In this document: piece after piece, positions 32,618-40,805 of the stretch
Layout of the letters: each line of letters opens with the position of its first letter
How positions within the stretch are numbered: position 1 is the stretch's first letter
Origin: Natronocella acetinitrilica
GTDB lineage: Bacteria; Pseudomonadota; Gammaproteobacteria; Nitrococcales; Aquisalimonadaceae
Assembly: GCF_024170285.1 (NCBI RefSeq)
Contig: NZ_JALJXV010000009.1
Location: forward strand, 124,001-188,000
Reading direction: 5' to 3'
Length of the DNA: 64,000 nt
Position numbers and translations under genes: made by a program
Notes under the pieces: generated by a model
Told to the model about the DNA's origin: nothing
The model's input: the letters and a program-made list of their open reading frames with translations, nothing else
Databases searched by the model: none

Positions 32618-32727
32618 AACGGCTGGCGGGTGCGCCGCTCATGGACCGTCAGCGACAGGGATGTCGCTGTCGAGCCCCCAGGGATGGGTTTACGGCGTGT
32701 CCATGAGCGGCGTACCCGCCAGCCGTT
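32618..32727 (-). repeat. 110-bp structured repeat B, copy 1
   Basis: Arms 32618-32646 and 32699-32727 are 29 nt each, pair at 28 of 29 positions and enclose a 52-nt core. The core (minus strand) starts ACGCCGTAAACCC and contains the hairpin CAGCGAC-ATCCCT-GTCGCTG. It lies between convergent genes (creatininase and XRE) and is flanked on both sides by repeat A. Confidence 0.85.
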
Positions 32728-32742
32728 CCCGGGCATGCCGCT

Positions 32743-32776
32743 GTAGGGTGTGTTAGCGCGCAGCGCGTAACGCACC
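32743..32776 (-). repeat. Bulged-C hairpin repeat A, copy 3
   Basis: Same sequence as copy 1 in opposite orientation. It ends 26 bp from the stop of the XRE regulator gene. The 32508-32801 gap is therefore almost entirely repeat A and B material. Confidence 0.8.
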
Positions 32777-32801
32777 GAAACCCACGTTTATCGACGCCCA
32801 A

Positions 32802-33455
32802 TCACTGGTCGAAAATCGTCATCGCCAGAAAACGGATAGGCACCTGGATCAGCCGCTCCGGCCCATGGGGCACGCGGGCATCGAAGGTCAGCGAATCCCC
32901 CTGATCCAGACTGTAGACCTGCTTGCCGTGGCGATACTCCAGGCGGCCCTGCAGCATGTGAATGAACTGCATGCCCTCATGCTGAAAGGTGGGAAAGGCC
33001 TCGCTTTCGTCATCCATGGAGATCAGGAAAGGCTCGAAGTTGCGTTGATGGCCGCGGCTGTAGGCCAGCATGTGGTAGGTGTGACCCTGGCGCGTGCCAC
33101 GCCGGACCACCTCCAGCCCCTCGCCGGCCCTGACAAGCTGGGCGCTGCCTTCCGGTGAGTCGTAGTCCCGGAACAACTGCGAGAGTGTGAGGCCGAGTAC
33201 GCCAGTGAGGCGGGCCAGGGAATCCAGGCTGGTGGCCACCTGGCCGTTCTCGATCTTGCTGACCATGCCGCTGCTAAGCCCGGCCAGCTCGGCGACGTCG
33301 GCGATGGTCAGCGACTGAGCCGCCCTTGCCTGGCGCAGCATGGCGCCGATGTAACGCTCCAGGCCATGACTGCGCTCGGCATCGGTGCGGCGGGTTGCCA
33401 GGGTCTTGGGGACGAATGCGTCGCCCCTGTCCGGCCCCTGGTCAGAAGCCGCCAT
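32802..33455 (-). CDS. XRE-cupin transcriptional regulator
   Basis: The protein has 217 residues. The N-terminal XRE helix-turn-helix is at about 36-90 (LTIADVAELAGLSSGMVSKI then NGQVATSLDSLARL). The C-terminal cupin-2 sensor is at about 145-215 (EGMQFIHMLQGRLEYRHGKQ). Its start overlaps the glxD stop by 14 bp, so it is the last gene of the glnT-glx operon. Such regulators often control glutamine-synthetase-like genes that handle amines or polyamines. It probably autoregulates from the glnT promoter region. Confidence 0.88.
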   Translation of the reverse strand: MAASDQGPDRGDAFVPKTLATRRTDAERSHGLERYIGAMLRQARAAQSLTIADVAELAGLSSGMVSKIENGQVATSLDSLARLTGVLGLTLSQLFRDYDSPEGSAQLVRAGEGLEVVRRGTRQGHTYHMLAYSRGHQRNFEPFLISMDDESEAFPTFQHEGMQFIHMLQGRLEYRHGKQVYSLDQGDSLTFDARVPHGPERLIQVPIRFLAMTIFDQ

Positions 33456-34776
33456 TGCCCCGGCCCGGAATCCATTCCGTCCCCGCCAGCGGCACCCGTG
33501 CCATGGCGGCCGCCTCGATGGTGATGGCCACCAGGTCCTCTGGTTCCAGATGATGCAGATGGGACTTGCCGCAGGCCCGGGCGATGGTCTGGGCCTCCAT
33601 GGTGATCACCCGCAGGTAGTTGGCGAGCCGGCGTCCGGCGTCCACCGGGTCGAGTCGGCTGGCCAGCTCCGGATCCTGGGTCGAGATGCCTGCCGGGTCC
33701 TGGCCAGCCTGGTAGTCGTCGTAGAAGCCAGCGGCGGAGCCGATCTTGCGGTAATCCTCTTCCCAGCGGGGGTGATTGCAGCCAAGCGCAATCATTGCTG
33801 CGGTGCCGATCCCCACGGCATCCGCCCCGAGGGCGATTGCCTTGGCCACGTCGGCGCCGTTGCGGATGCCGCCGGAGACGATGAGCTGCACCTTGCGGTG
33901 CATGCCCATTTCCTGCAGCGCCTGCACGGCCTGGGGGATGGCTGCCAGAGTGGGTATGCCCACGTGTTCGATGAATACTTCCTGGGTCGCGGCGGTGCCC
34001 CCCTGCATGCCATCCAGCACCACCACGTCGGCGCCCGCCTTCACGGCGAGCTTCACGTCGTAATAGGTGCGGGTGGCACCGATCTTCACGTAGATCGGCT
34101 TCTCCCAGTCGGTGATCTCCCGCAGTTCCTCGATCTTGATGGCGAGGTCGTCGGGCCCGGTCCAGTCCGGGTGGCGACAGGCACTGCGCTGATCCACGCC
34201 CTTGGGCAAGGTGCGCATCTGGGCCACGCGGTCGCTGATTTTCTGACCCAGCAGCATGCCGCCGCCACCGGGCTTGGCGCCCTGACCCAGCACCACCTCG
34301 ATGGCATCGGCCATGCGCAGGTGGTTGGGGTTCATGCCGTAGCGGGAGGGCAGGTACTGATAAACCAGATGGCGCGACTGGCCCCGCTCTTCGTCGGTCA
34401 TCCCGCCATCACCCGTGGTGGTGCTGGTGCCGACGGCCGACGCCCCCCGGCCGAGCGCTTCCTTGGCCTGGGCGGAGAGGGCACCGAAACTCATGCCGGC
34501 GATGGTGACGGGGATATCCAGATGCAGCGGCTTGCTGGCATACCGGTTGCCCAGAATCACATCAGTGGAGCACTTTTCCCGGTAACCCTCCAGCGGGTAA
34601 CGGGACATGCTGGCGCCGAGAAACAGCAAATCGTCGAAATGCGGGACCTTGCGCTTGGCGCCGAAACCGCGAATATCGTAGATACCGGTGGACGCCGCCC
34701 GCTGGATCTCGTGGATGGTGCTGCGGTCGAAGGTGGCGGATTCCCGCAGCCCCGGCCGATAGTCCTGGTCACTCAT
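33442..34776 (-). CDS. glxD: FMN-binding glutamate synthase-like subunit (GlxD / MgsC type)
   Basis: The protein has 444 residues and matches the FMN and Fe-S synthase domain of GltB as a separate polypeptide. Typical segments are PVTIAGMSFGALSAQAKEAL, GTSTTTGDGGM, GQGAKPGGGGMLLG and VVLDGMQGGTAATQ. It receives ammonia from GlxB and makes glutamate, or N-methylglutamate if methylamine is used. The start at 34776 follows GGGAGAG. The in-frame codon at 34803 is less likely. Confidence 0.87.
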   Translation of the reverse strand: MSDQDYRPGLRESATFDRSTIHEIQRAASTGIYDIRGFGAKRKVPHFDDLLFLGASMSRYPLEGYREKCSTDVILGNRYASKPLHLDIPVTIAGMSFGALSAQAKEALGRGASAVGTSTTTGDGGMTDEERGQSRHLVYQYLPSRYGMNPNHLRMADAIEVVLGQGAKPGGGGMLLGQKISDRVAQMRTLPKGVDQRSACRHPDWTGPDDLAIKIEELREITDWEKPIYVKIGATRTYYDVKLAVKAGADVVVLDGMQGGTAATQEVFIEHVGIPTLAAIPQAVQALQEMGMHRKVQLIVSGGIRNGADVAKAIALGADAVGIGTAAMIALGCNHPRWEEDYRKIGSAAGFYDDYQAGQDPAGISTQDPELASRLDPVDAGRRLANYLRVITMEAQTIARACGKSHLHHLEPEDLVAITIEAAAMARVPLAGTEWIPGRGNGGF

Positions 34777-34805
34777 GGTGGTGCTCTCCCAATCGGGTTG
34801 CACGC

Positions 34806-35489
34806 CTAGTAGGCGTCGGTGTTGTCCACCTTGAAGTTGTAGAGCTGGCGGGCGGAGCCATAGCGCCGGAAGACCTTCGGGTCGGCGTCGATGCCTGCCT
34901 GTTCCAGCAGGGCGGCCAGCTCTTCCAGGTGTTCCGGGCGCATGTCCTTTTCGATGCAGTCCGCACCCAGGGAGGCCACCTTGCCGCGCACGTAGATCCG
35001 GGCCTCGTAGAGCGAGTCGCCCAGGGCGTCGCCGGCATCACCGCAGACCACCAGCCGTCCCGCCTGACCCATGAATGCGCTCATATGGCCCACGTTGCCG
35101 CCGACCACGATATCCACTCCCTTCATGGAGATGCCGCAGCGGGCCGAGGCATCCCCCTCAATCACCAGCAGACCGCCGTGGGCCGTTGCCCCGCCGGACT
35201 GGGAGGCATTGCCCTTCACCCGCACCATGCCGGACATCATGTTCTCGGCAACGCCGACCCCCACGGTGCCGTGCACCGTCACGGTGGCTTTCTGGTTCAT
35301 GCCGGCGCAGTAGTAGCCGGCGTGCCCTTCGATATCCACCGACAGGTCCTGATCCAGTCCGGCGGCGATTGCATGACGGCCGTCCGGGTCGCTCACGCGC
35401 CAGGCCGGTTCGGTGAGTTCCCGGGCCTGGTCGTGGAGCAATTGATTGAGTTCACGCACGCTGTGTTCAGCGAGGCTGATGTGCTTCAT
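34806..35489 (-). CDS. glxC: Glutamate synthase GXGXG-domain subunit (GlxC / MgsB type)
   Basis: The protein has 227 residues. The right-handed beta-helix with repeated G-x-x-G turns (NMMSGMVRVKGNASQSGGAT, GGNVGHMSAFMGQAGRLVVC) corresponds to the C-terminal domain of GltB. It is structural and probably helps channel ammonia. It overlaps glxB by 4 bp and ends 29 bp before glxD. Confidence 0.87.
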   Translation of the reverse strand: MKHISLAEHSVRELNQLLHDQARELTEPAWRVSDPDGRHAIAAGLDQDLSVDIEGHAGYYCAGMNQKATVTVHGTVGVGVAENMMSGMVRVKGNASQSGGATAHGGLLVIEGDASARCGISMKGVDIVVGGNVGHMSAFMGQAGRLVVCGDAGDALGDSLYEARIYVRGKVASLGADCIEKDMRPEHLEELAALLEQAGIDADPKVFRRYGSARQLYNFKVDNTDAY

Positions 35490-36412
35490 GTACCGGTCTC
35501 CTCGACGTGCCGTGCACTGTGCTCCCAGACGTAGACCTTGCCGGGCTCCGGTTCCCAGACCTTCGCATTGGCGATTCCCGGCAGGCGTGCCAGTGCCCGG
35601 TATTCCGAGGCCATGGCCACGAATTGCTCGGTTTCGGCGAGTACCGCCGGTTTGCAGGCTATGGGGTCACGCAGTACGGCGAAGCCGTGGCGGGTGCCAA
35701 CGGTGAAGGTATAGAAGCCGTCCAGGTCGTCGATGGCGCTTCGTAGTGCCTCGCTCAGGCTCGCGCCCTCGCGCATCCGCCAGGTGAGATAGCCGGCGGC
35801 CACTTCGGAGTCGTTCTCGGTCTCGAAGCGCAGGCCGTGGCGCACCAGTTCCCGGCGGAGCTGATTGTGGTTCGACAGTGAGCCGTTGTGGACCAGGCAG
35901 AGATCATGCCCGGTGGAGAACGGGTGACTGCCCGACATGGTGACCGCGCTCTCCGTCGCCATGCGGGTATGGCCAATGATGTGACTGCCCGCCATGCCGG
36001 AGAGGCTGAATCGTTCCGCCACCAGCCGTGGATGTCCCACACCCTTGAGGATCTCGATGCTGCGGCCGACGCTCATGACCCGGGTGTCGGGAGAGTGGGC
36101 GGCCAGGTAGTCCCGCACGGAGGTCTCGTCAGCGCTGGTCTTGACCACTGCCGCACTGGTGTTGCGGAACCAGTCCAGCTTGCCGTCCAGCGTGCTCCGC
36201 AGTCCCTGCATGAGGCCGTCCCAATCATGGGCCGGATCCTCGTTCTGCAGTGTGAACTTGATGTTGCCCGCCGCTACCTCGTCGCCATAGATGGCGAAAC
36301 CGGCACTGTCCGGTCCGCGATCGCTCATGGATAGGAGCATGGGCTCGAACAACGCGCCGAGCCTGGATTCCAGTCCGGCGTCCTTGAGATACAGACCTAC
36401 AATGCCGCACAT
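35486..36412 (-). CDS. glxB: Class II glutamine amidotransferase subunit (GlxB / MgsA type)
   Basis: The protein has 308 residues. It begins MCGIVGLYL, with Cys2 as the N-terminal nucleophile, and carries SDRGPDSAGFAIYG and GHTRMATESAVTMSGSHPFS, the Ntn glutaminase pattern. It releases ammonia or an amine from an amide donor for GlxD. It lies 24 bp after glnT, which would supply that donor. Confidence 0.88.
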   Translation of the reverse strand: MCGIVGLYLKDAGLESRLGALFEPMLLSMSDRGPDSAGFAIYGDEVAAGNIKFTLQNEDPAHDWDGLMQGLRSTLDGKLDWFRNTSAAVVKTSADETSVRDYLAAHSPDTRVMSVGRSIEILKGVGHPRLVAERFSLSGMAGSHIIGHTRMATESAVTMSGSHPFSTGHDLCLVHNGSLSNHNQLRRELVRHGLRFETENDSEVAAGYLTWRMREGASLSEALRSAIDDLDGFYTFTVGTRHGFAVLRDPIACKPAVLAETEQFVAMASEYRALARLPGIANAKVWEPEPGKVYVWEHSARHVEETGT

Positions 36413-36436
36413 GTTGTGTCTCCCGTTGCAGCCGTC

Positions 36437-37771
36437 TCAGAAGAACTCGGCATAGCGTTCCACCTCCCACTGGGAGACGTGGCGGTTGTACTCGATCCAC
36501 TCATCCCGCTTGAGGCGAATGAATTCAGAGATGATTCCGCTGCCCAGCGCTTCGGAGAACAGGGAATCCGCCTCCAGATCATCCAGGGCCTCGTTCAGGG
36601 TCTGCGGCAGTACGTCGATACCGCGCTGCCGGCAGTCGTCGGCGCTGAGGCTGTAGAGGTTGATGTTCTGGGGCTTGCCCGGATCCAGCTTGCGTTCCAC
36701 GCCGTCCAGTCCGGCGGCGATCAGCCCTGCCGTGACCAGGTAGGGGTTGCAGCCCGCATCCGGCAGCCGGTATTCCAGGCGGCCATAGGGGATGCGCACC
36801 ATGGCCGAGCGGTTGTTGTCGCCGTAGGTGACATACACCGGTGCCCAGGTGGCTCCCGAGTTCGAACCACCAACCACCAGCCGCTTGTAGGAGTTCACCG
36901 TCGGCGCGGCCAGGGCGCAGAGGCCACGGGCGTGGTGCAGCAGGCCGCCCAGGAAGTGGTAACCCATCTGCGAAAGGCCCAGCCCCTGGCTGTCGCTGTC
37001 GTCGTGGAACAGGTTGGTGCCGGCCTCGTCGGTGATGGACATGTGATAGTGCATGCCGTTACCGGTGCGGCTGGACAGCGGCTTGGGCATGAACGAGCAG
37101 ATCATGCCCAGGTCGTGGGCGATCTCCCCCGCACCCATGCGCAGAAACACGAAGCGATCGGCAGAGGTGAGTGCGTCGCTGTAGGTGTAATTGATCTCGA
37201 ACTGGGCGTTGGCGTCCTCGTGGTCGATCTGGTAGATGTCGAACCCGACCTCTTGCAGATTGCACACCAGCCGCTCCAGGAATTCCCGGGACCTGGACAG
37301 GCCCTTGTAGTCGTAGCAGGGCTTGTCCAGCGTATCGCTCTCATCCACCGGGCGCAGGCCGCCATTGATGTCCCGCTGGAACAGGCACATTTCCGGCTCC
37401 AGGCCGGTGTTCAGTGTCCAGCCGTGTTTGCTCAGGCGCTCAATCTGCTGCTGCAGCACGTAACGCGTATCCAGTGGGTAAGGCTTGTCGTCCACGTAGC
37501 CGGTGCAGGCGATGCGGGCATAGCCCGGCTGCCAGGGGACCAGGCTGAGGGTGCTGAGATCCCCCCGTGCCATGAAGTCCGACTCATGGGGCTCCATGCC
37601 AAGGCCGGAGACGGCGAAGCCGGCAAAACCGGCACCTTCCTCCACCACCGCCTGCAGGCAGTTGGCAGGTACCGATTTGGTCTTGGCCACGCCGTGGATG
37701 TCCACGAACTGGGCCAGGATAAAGCGGACGTCGTTATCGGAGAGCAGGCTCTGGACGTGATCGGGCAGCAT
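36437..37771 (-). CDS. glnT: Type III glutamine synthetase-like ligase (GlnT / GmaS type)
   Basis: The protein has 444 residues. Glutamine-synthetase-like features are [50 protein letters not shown] and [19 protein letters not shown]. The GlnT/GmaS clade makes glutamine or gamma-glutamylmethylamide. Together with GlxBCD it gives a stand-alone ammonium or methylamine assimilation route. The N-methylglutamate dehydrogenase genes are not in the window, so the amine question stays open. It is preceded by a sigma-54 promoter. Confidence 0.88.
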   Translation of the reverse strand: MLPDHVQSLLSDNDVRFILAQFVDIHGVAKTKSVPANCLQAVVEEGAGFAGFAVSGLGMEPHESDFMARGDLSTLSLVPWQPGYARIACTGYVDDKPYPLDTRYVLQQQIERLSKHGWTLNTGLEPEMCLFQRDINGGLRPVDESDTLDKPCYDYKGLSRSREFLERLVCNLQEVGFDIYQIDHEDANAQFEINYTYSDALTSADRFVFLRMGAGEIAHDLGMICSFMPKPLSSRTGNGMHYHMSITDEAGTNLFHDDSDSQGLGLSQMGYHFLGGLLHHARGLCALAAPTVNSYKRLVVGGSNSGATWAPVYVTYGDNNRSAMVRIPYGRLEYRLPDAGCNPYLVTAGLIAAGLDGVERKLDPGKPQNINLYSLSADDCRQRGIDVLPQTLNEALDDLEADSLFSEALGSGIISEFIRLKRDEWIEYNRHVSQWEVERYAEFF

Positions 37772-37913
37772 GTGGAGGGCTCCTTCTGGTTATCAGTGCC
37801 TGTTGTGAGGACACTGCTGAATTCACGTCGCCCCGGTGTGCGCCGGCACCGGACTTCGCACACTTCAACCGGGGCGATGTTTCCTGTCAAGAACAATTCT
37901 TTCCTATGGGGAA

Positions 37914-37929
37914 TGCAAGCAACCTGCCA
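37914..37929 (-). promoter_or_regulatory. Sigma-54 (RpoN) promoter for glnT-glxBCD
   Basis: On the minus strand TGGCAGG-TTGC-TTGCA matches the -24/-12 consensus TGGCACG-N4-TTGCW with one substitution and exact spacing. It would start transcription about 130 nt before glnT. It lies in the 318-bp divergent gap 37772-38089, which holds no other convincing gene. Confidence 0.7.
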
Positions 37930-38035
37930 GACTGTGCGCTGATCGCCGACCATGTGCGCACGATTCCTGCATCAGAGGCCCGATTCGGATTTCGTGTCTA
38001 TCCGGCGCTGAAACTTCCAGGCAGATGCCTCATGT

Positions 38036-38062
38036 TGGTGCATCTGCGTCATTCACGCACCA
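38036..38062. promoter_or_regulatory. 27-bp inverted repeat in the glnT-amidase divergent gap
   Basis: TGGTGC-N15-GCACCA, about 110 bp upstream of the sigma-54 element and 28 bp before the amidase start. The half-sites recall NtrC sites, but their order is reversed compared with the usual GCACnA-N-TGGTGC. It could instead bind the XRE-cupin regulator. Confidence 0.35.
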
Positions 38063-38089
38063 GGGATGTGCATGCCCAGGGGGTGAGAC

Positions 38090-39286
38090 TTGAGTACACG
38101 GCTCCTGCGTGACGACACCGTCAACGCCTTTATTTCAACCGATGCGATGCCAGCCAAAGGGAAGGGGTCACTCTCCGGCTTACGCTTTGGCGTAAAGGAT
38201 CTTTACGACGTGGCTGGCCAGGCCACGGCCTTTGGCAGTCCTGTCTGGCTGAGGACGCATCCCGTCGCAACCACGACTGCATCCTGTGTTCAGGCGTTGC
38301 TTGATGCCGGCGCCGAGATGGTGGGCAAGACCCACACCGATGAACTGGCCTACAGCCTGGCGGGCCGCAACCATCACTACGGTGCGCCGGTGAACACCCG
38401 TGCACCGGGGCGCAATACAGGGGGATCGTCCTCCGGGTCTGTTTCGGCAGTGGCCGCCGGGCTGGTTGACTTCGCCCTGGGCAGCGATACCGGCGGTTCA
38501 GTGCGTATTCCGGCGAGCCTCTGTGGGGTGTACGGCATTCGTACCACGCAGGACCGTATCGCCATGGATGGTGCCGCGCCGCTGGCGCCGAGCTTTGATA
38601 CCTGTGGCTGGTTCGCGGACGATGCAGCGATCATGAGCCGGGTTGGTGCTGCGCTGCTGGGGGACGATGAGCGGAAACTCACGCCGACTCGTCTGTGGTT
38701 GCCGAGCGATGTGCTCGACCTGTTGCGCCCCGCTGTGCGGGAAGCGCTGATGGCTGCTGCCGGCACGATCGCGCAGCGCCTTGGTCTGCCATTGGTCCAC
38801 GATGAGATCGGCACGGTGGAGGGTGGTCTGGCAGGTTGGGCAGAGCTTTTCCGCCGACAGCAGGGCTGGGAAGCCTGGCAGGCCCACGGCGACTGGATCA
38901 CCGAGCATAAACCCGAGATGGGACCGGATGTGGGTGAGCGCTTCCGTATCGCGTCGACTATCACGGAAGAGGATTACGCCTTGGCCAGGGCTGGGCGGGA
39001 TCGGGTGCGCGCCTATCTGGCCGAACAGTTGAAAGGCGGTGCAGTCCTGCTGCTGCCCGGCGCACCGGACGTGGCCCTGCGCTTCGAGGCGACGGCGGAG
39101 GAGGTGCAGGATTTCCGGGTTCGCGCCATGCGTATCACCTGCATCGCCGGCTGCGGTGGCCTGCCCCAGGTGGTCATGCCGTGGATGCAGATCGACGGTT
39201 GCCCCGTTGGTATCGGCTTCGCGGCGGCGGCAGGAACGGACTGCGCCTTGTTGGCCCTTGCCCAGCGGGTGGGGAACTCGGCGTGA
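38090..39286 (+). CDS. Amidase signature family protein
   Basis: The protein has 398 residues from a TTG start at 38090 with AGGGGG 6 nt upstream. The Ser-cisSer-Lys triad is recognisable: K36 (FGVKDLYD), cis-Ser in GGSSSGS (about 114) and the nucleophile S137 in GSDTGGSVRIP. It hydrolyses an amide to ammonia and acid. The compact size (no long C-terminal domain) resembles the AtzF/AMI1-like small amidases. It is divergent from the glnT operon, so it may feed ammonia into it. Confidence 0.88.
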   Translation: MSTRLLRDDTVNAFISTDAMPAKGKGSLSGLRFGVKDLYDVAGQATAFGSPVWLRTHPVATTTASCVQALLDAGAEMVGKTHTDELAYSLAGRNHHYGAPVNTRAPGRNTGGSSSGSVSAVAAGLVDFALGSDTGGSVRIPASLCGVYGIRTTQDRIAMDGAAPLAPSFDTCGWFADDAAIMSRVGAALLGDDERKLTPTRLWLPSDVLDLLRPAVREALMAAAGTIAQRLGLPLVHDEIGTVEGGLAGWAELFRRQQGWEAWQAHGDWITEHKPEMGPDVGERFRIASTITEEDYALARAGRDRVRAYLAEQLKGGAVLLLPGAPDVALRFEATAEEVQDFRVRAMRITCIAGCGGLPQVVMPWMQIDGCPVGIGFAAAAGTDCALLALAQRVGNSA

Positions 39287-39330
39287 TGGTTTCTGCCGTC
39301 GGGTCGGGGGGTCACGGCCGGCGTTGAGTC

Positions 39331-39360
39331 GGTGCGTTACGCGCTGCGCGCTAACACACT
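39331..39360 (+). repeat. Bulged-C hairpin repeat A, copy 4
   Basis: GGTGCGTTACGCGCTGCGCG then CTAACACACT, 45 bp after the amidase stop. Same GCGC stem as copies 1 and 3. Confidence 0.8.
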
Positions 39361-39377
39361 CACGGGTTGGATCGGGG

Positions 39378-39487
39378 AACCGCGTTCCGGCACGCCGCTC
39401 ATGGACACGCCGTAAACCCATCCCTGGGGACTCGACAGCGACATCCCTGTCGCTGACGGTCCATGAGCGGCGCACCGGACCGCGGTT
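39378..39487 (+). repeat. 110-bp structured repeat B, copy 2
   Basis: Arms 39378-39406 and 39459-39487 (29 nt, 26 of 29 paired) surround a 52-nt core almost identical to copy 1. The outer 16 nt of the arms share no sequence with copy 1, but they pair with each other. It sits in a convergent gap (amidase and the small membrane protein). Confidence 0.85.
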
Positions 39488-39527
39488 TGTGCCTGTGTGG
39501 CCCTGGGGGCATCACCACCGCCGTTGT

Positions 39528-39561
39528 GGTGCGTTACGGCCTTCGGCCTAACACACCCTAC
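39528..39561 (+). repeat. Bulged-C hairpin repeat A, copy 5 (variant stem)
   Basis: GGTGCGTTACGGCCTTCGGC then CTAACACACCCTAC. It has the GGCC/GGCC stem variant with the bulged C retained. Confidence 0.8.
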
Positions 39562-39578
39562 GTTTGGCCTTGCCCGCC

Positions 39579-39612
39579 GTAGGGTGTGTTAGCGCGCAGC
39601 GCGTAACGCACC
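39579..39612 (-). repeat. Bulged-C hairpin repeat A, copy 6
   Basis: GCGC-stem copy on the minus strand, 14 bp before the stop of the small membrane protein. With copies 4 and 5 and repeat B it fills the 340-bp gap 39287-39626, in which no gene is evident. Confidence 0.8.
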
Positions 39613-39626
39613 GCTGACAAGGGCTC

Positions 39627-39815
39627 CTAAAACCGTCGCGGTCCACGGCTGGCGATGCGGATGATGCCGCCGATCATCATCAGGGTGCCGGCGAAGGCCG
39701 CGCAGAAGCCCAGCAGCGACAACAGCAGCCCCGGCTCCAGGGCACGTGCCACCATCGCCAGCAGCAGGCCCAGCCCGGATGCGCTCACCAGCAGGCCCCC
39801 AAGCAGCATCGGCAT
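39627..39815 (-). CDS. Small membrane protein, last gene of the peptide ABC operon
   Basis: The protein has 62 residues, nearly all hydrophobic, with two membrane helices (about 3-24 and 28-52) and a basic tail ASRGPRRF. GGAGCAGGAG lies just upstream of the ATG at 39815, and the gene begins 3 bp after the ATPase stop, so it is very likely translated as part of the importer operon. I do not recognise a family. Confidence 0.6.
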   Translation of the reverse strand: MPMLLGGLLVSASGLGLLLAMVARALEPGLLLSLLGFCAAFAGTLMMIGGIIRIASRGPRRF

Positions 39816-39818
39816 GGG

Positions 39819-40805
39819 CTACTCCTGCTCCCGGTGCAGCCAGCAGGCCGACAGATGGCCGGGCCGTGGTTCGAAATCAGGGGGTAGCTCCACATCGCAC
39901 AGGCCGCCCATGGCCTGTGGGCAGCGGGGATGAAAGCGACAGCCGGCAGGCGGGTTGAGCAGGCTTGGGGCCTCACCCACCGGCACGTCGCGCTGGTGGT
40001 CGGCATTGTCCGGGTCGGGGTCGGCGATGGCGGCGAGCAGGGCCTGGGTGTAGGGGTGCTGGGGATGATCCAGCAATTCCTCCACCGGCGCTGTCTCCAC
40101 GATCCGCCCCGCATACATCACGAAGATGCGCTCGGCATAGTGCCGCACGGTGGAGAGGTCGTGGGTGATGAAGGCGAGGGAGAGCCCCCGGTTGATCTGG
40201 ATATTGCGCAGCAGGTTGAGAATCTCGACCCGTACCGAGGCATCAAGCATGGAAACCGGCTCATCGGCGATGATCATCTCCGGCTCCAGGATCAAGGCCC
40301 GGGCGATCACCACCCGTTGCTGCTGGCCGCCGCTCAACTGGTGTGGGAATTTGGGAAGGAAGTCATCCGCCGGGCTGAGACGCACCTCTTCGAGCACCTC
40401 GCGGATGCGCCGGTCCCGCTCAGCGGCATCCTTCACCCCATGGACGATCAGCGGCTCGGTGAGGATGCGTCGAACATCCATGAACGGCGGCAGGGCGCCA
40501 TATGGGTCCTGCTGCACGTAACCCACCTTGGCACGATAGGCGTGCAACTCCGCCTTGCTCAGATTGCGCATGTCCTGACCGTCGAAACTGACATCGCCGT
40601 CAGTGGGGAGATGCAGGCCCAGCAGGGTGCGGGCCAGCGAGCTCTTGCCGCAGCCGCTTTCACCGACGAAGGCCACGGCTTCGCCCTTGGCGAGGCTGAA
40701 GTCGACGCCGTCGACGGCGCGCACGAAGCCGACACGGAAGAATCCCCAGCGGCGGACTTCGAACCAGGTATGCAGCCCTCGGGCCACCAGCAGCGGTGTG
40801 CTCAT
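39819..40805 (-). CDS. Oligopeptide-type ABC transporter ATP-binding protein (OppF-like)
   Basis: The protein has 328 residues from the ATG at 40805. Walker A is GESGCGKSSLARTLLG, the signature is LSGGQQQRVVIARAL and Walker B is MIIADEPVSMLD. The C-terminal oligopeptide_HPY region (LNPPAGCRFHPRCPQAMGGL) marks the Opp/Dpp family. The start overlaps the upstream ATPase by 4 bp. Confidence 0.9.
   Translation of the reverse strand: MSTPLLVARGLHTWFEVRRWGFFRVGFVRAVDGVDFSLAKGEAVAFVGESGCGKSSLARTLLGLHLPTDGDVSFDGQDMRNLSKAELHAYRAKVGYVQQDPYGALPPFMDVRRILTEPLIVHGVKDAAERDRRIREVLEEVRLSPADDFLPKFPHQLSGGQQQRVVIARALILEPEMIIADEPVSMLDASVRVEILNLLRNIQINRGLSLAFITHDLSTVRHYAERIFVMYAGRIVETAPVEELLDHPQHPYTQALLAAIADPDPDNADHQRDVPVGEAPSLLNPPAGCRFHPRCPQAMGGLCDVELPPDFEPRPGHLSACWLHREQE

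Noticed and set aside
32484-32776. CRISPR array or integron attC array
   Set aside because: The repeats are palindromes in alternating orientation without uniform spacers. No cas or integrase genes are nearby.
33385-34809. 474-residue plus-strand ORF
   Set aside because: Antisense to glxD. It is Gly/His-rich with no domain.
36416-37942. 508-residue plus-strand ORF
   Set aside because: Antisense to glnT, which has unmistakable glutamine synthetase motifs.
38036-38062. NtrC binding site for the glnT sigma-54 promoter
   Set aside because: The half-sites are in reverse order compared with known NtrC sites. Kept only as an unassigned inverted repeat.
38498-39475. 325-residue minus-strand ORF through the amidase and repeat region
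   Set aside because: Antisense to the amidase and extended through repeat B, so not a gene.
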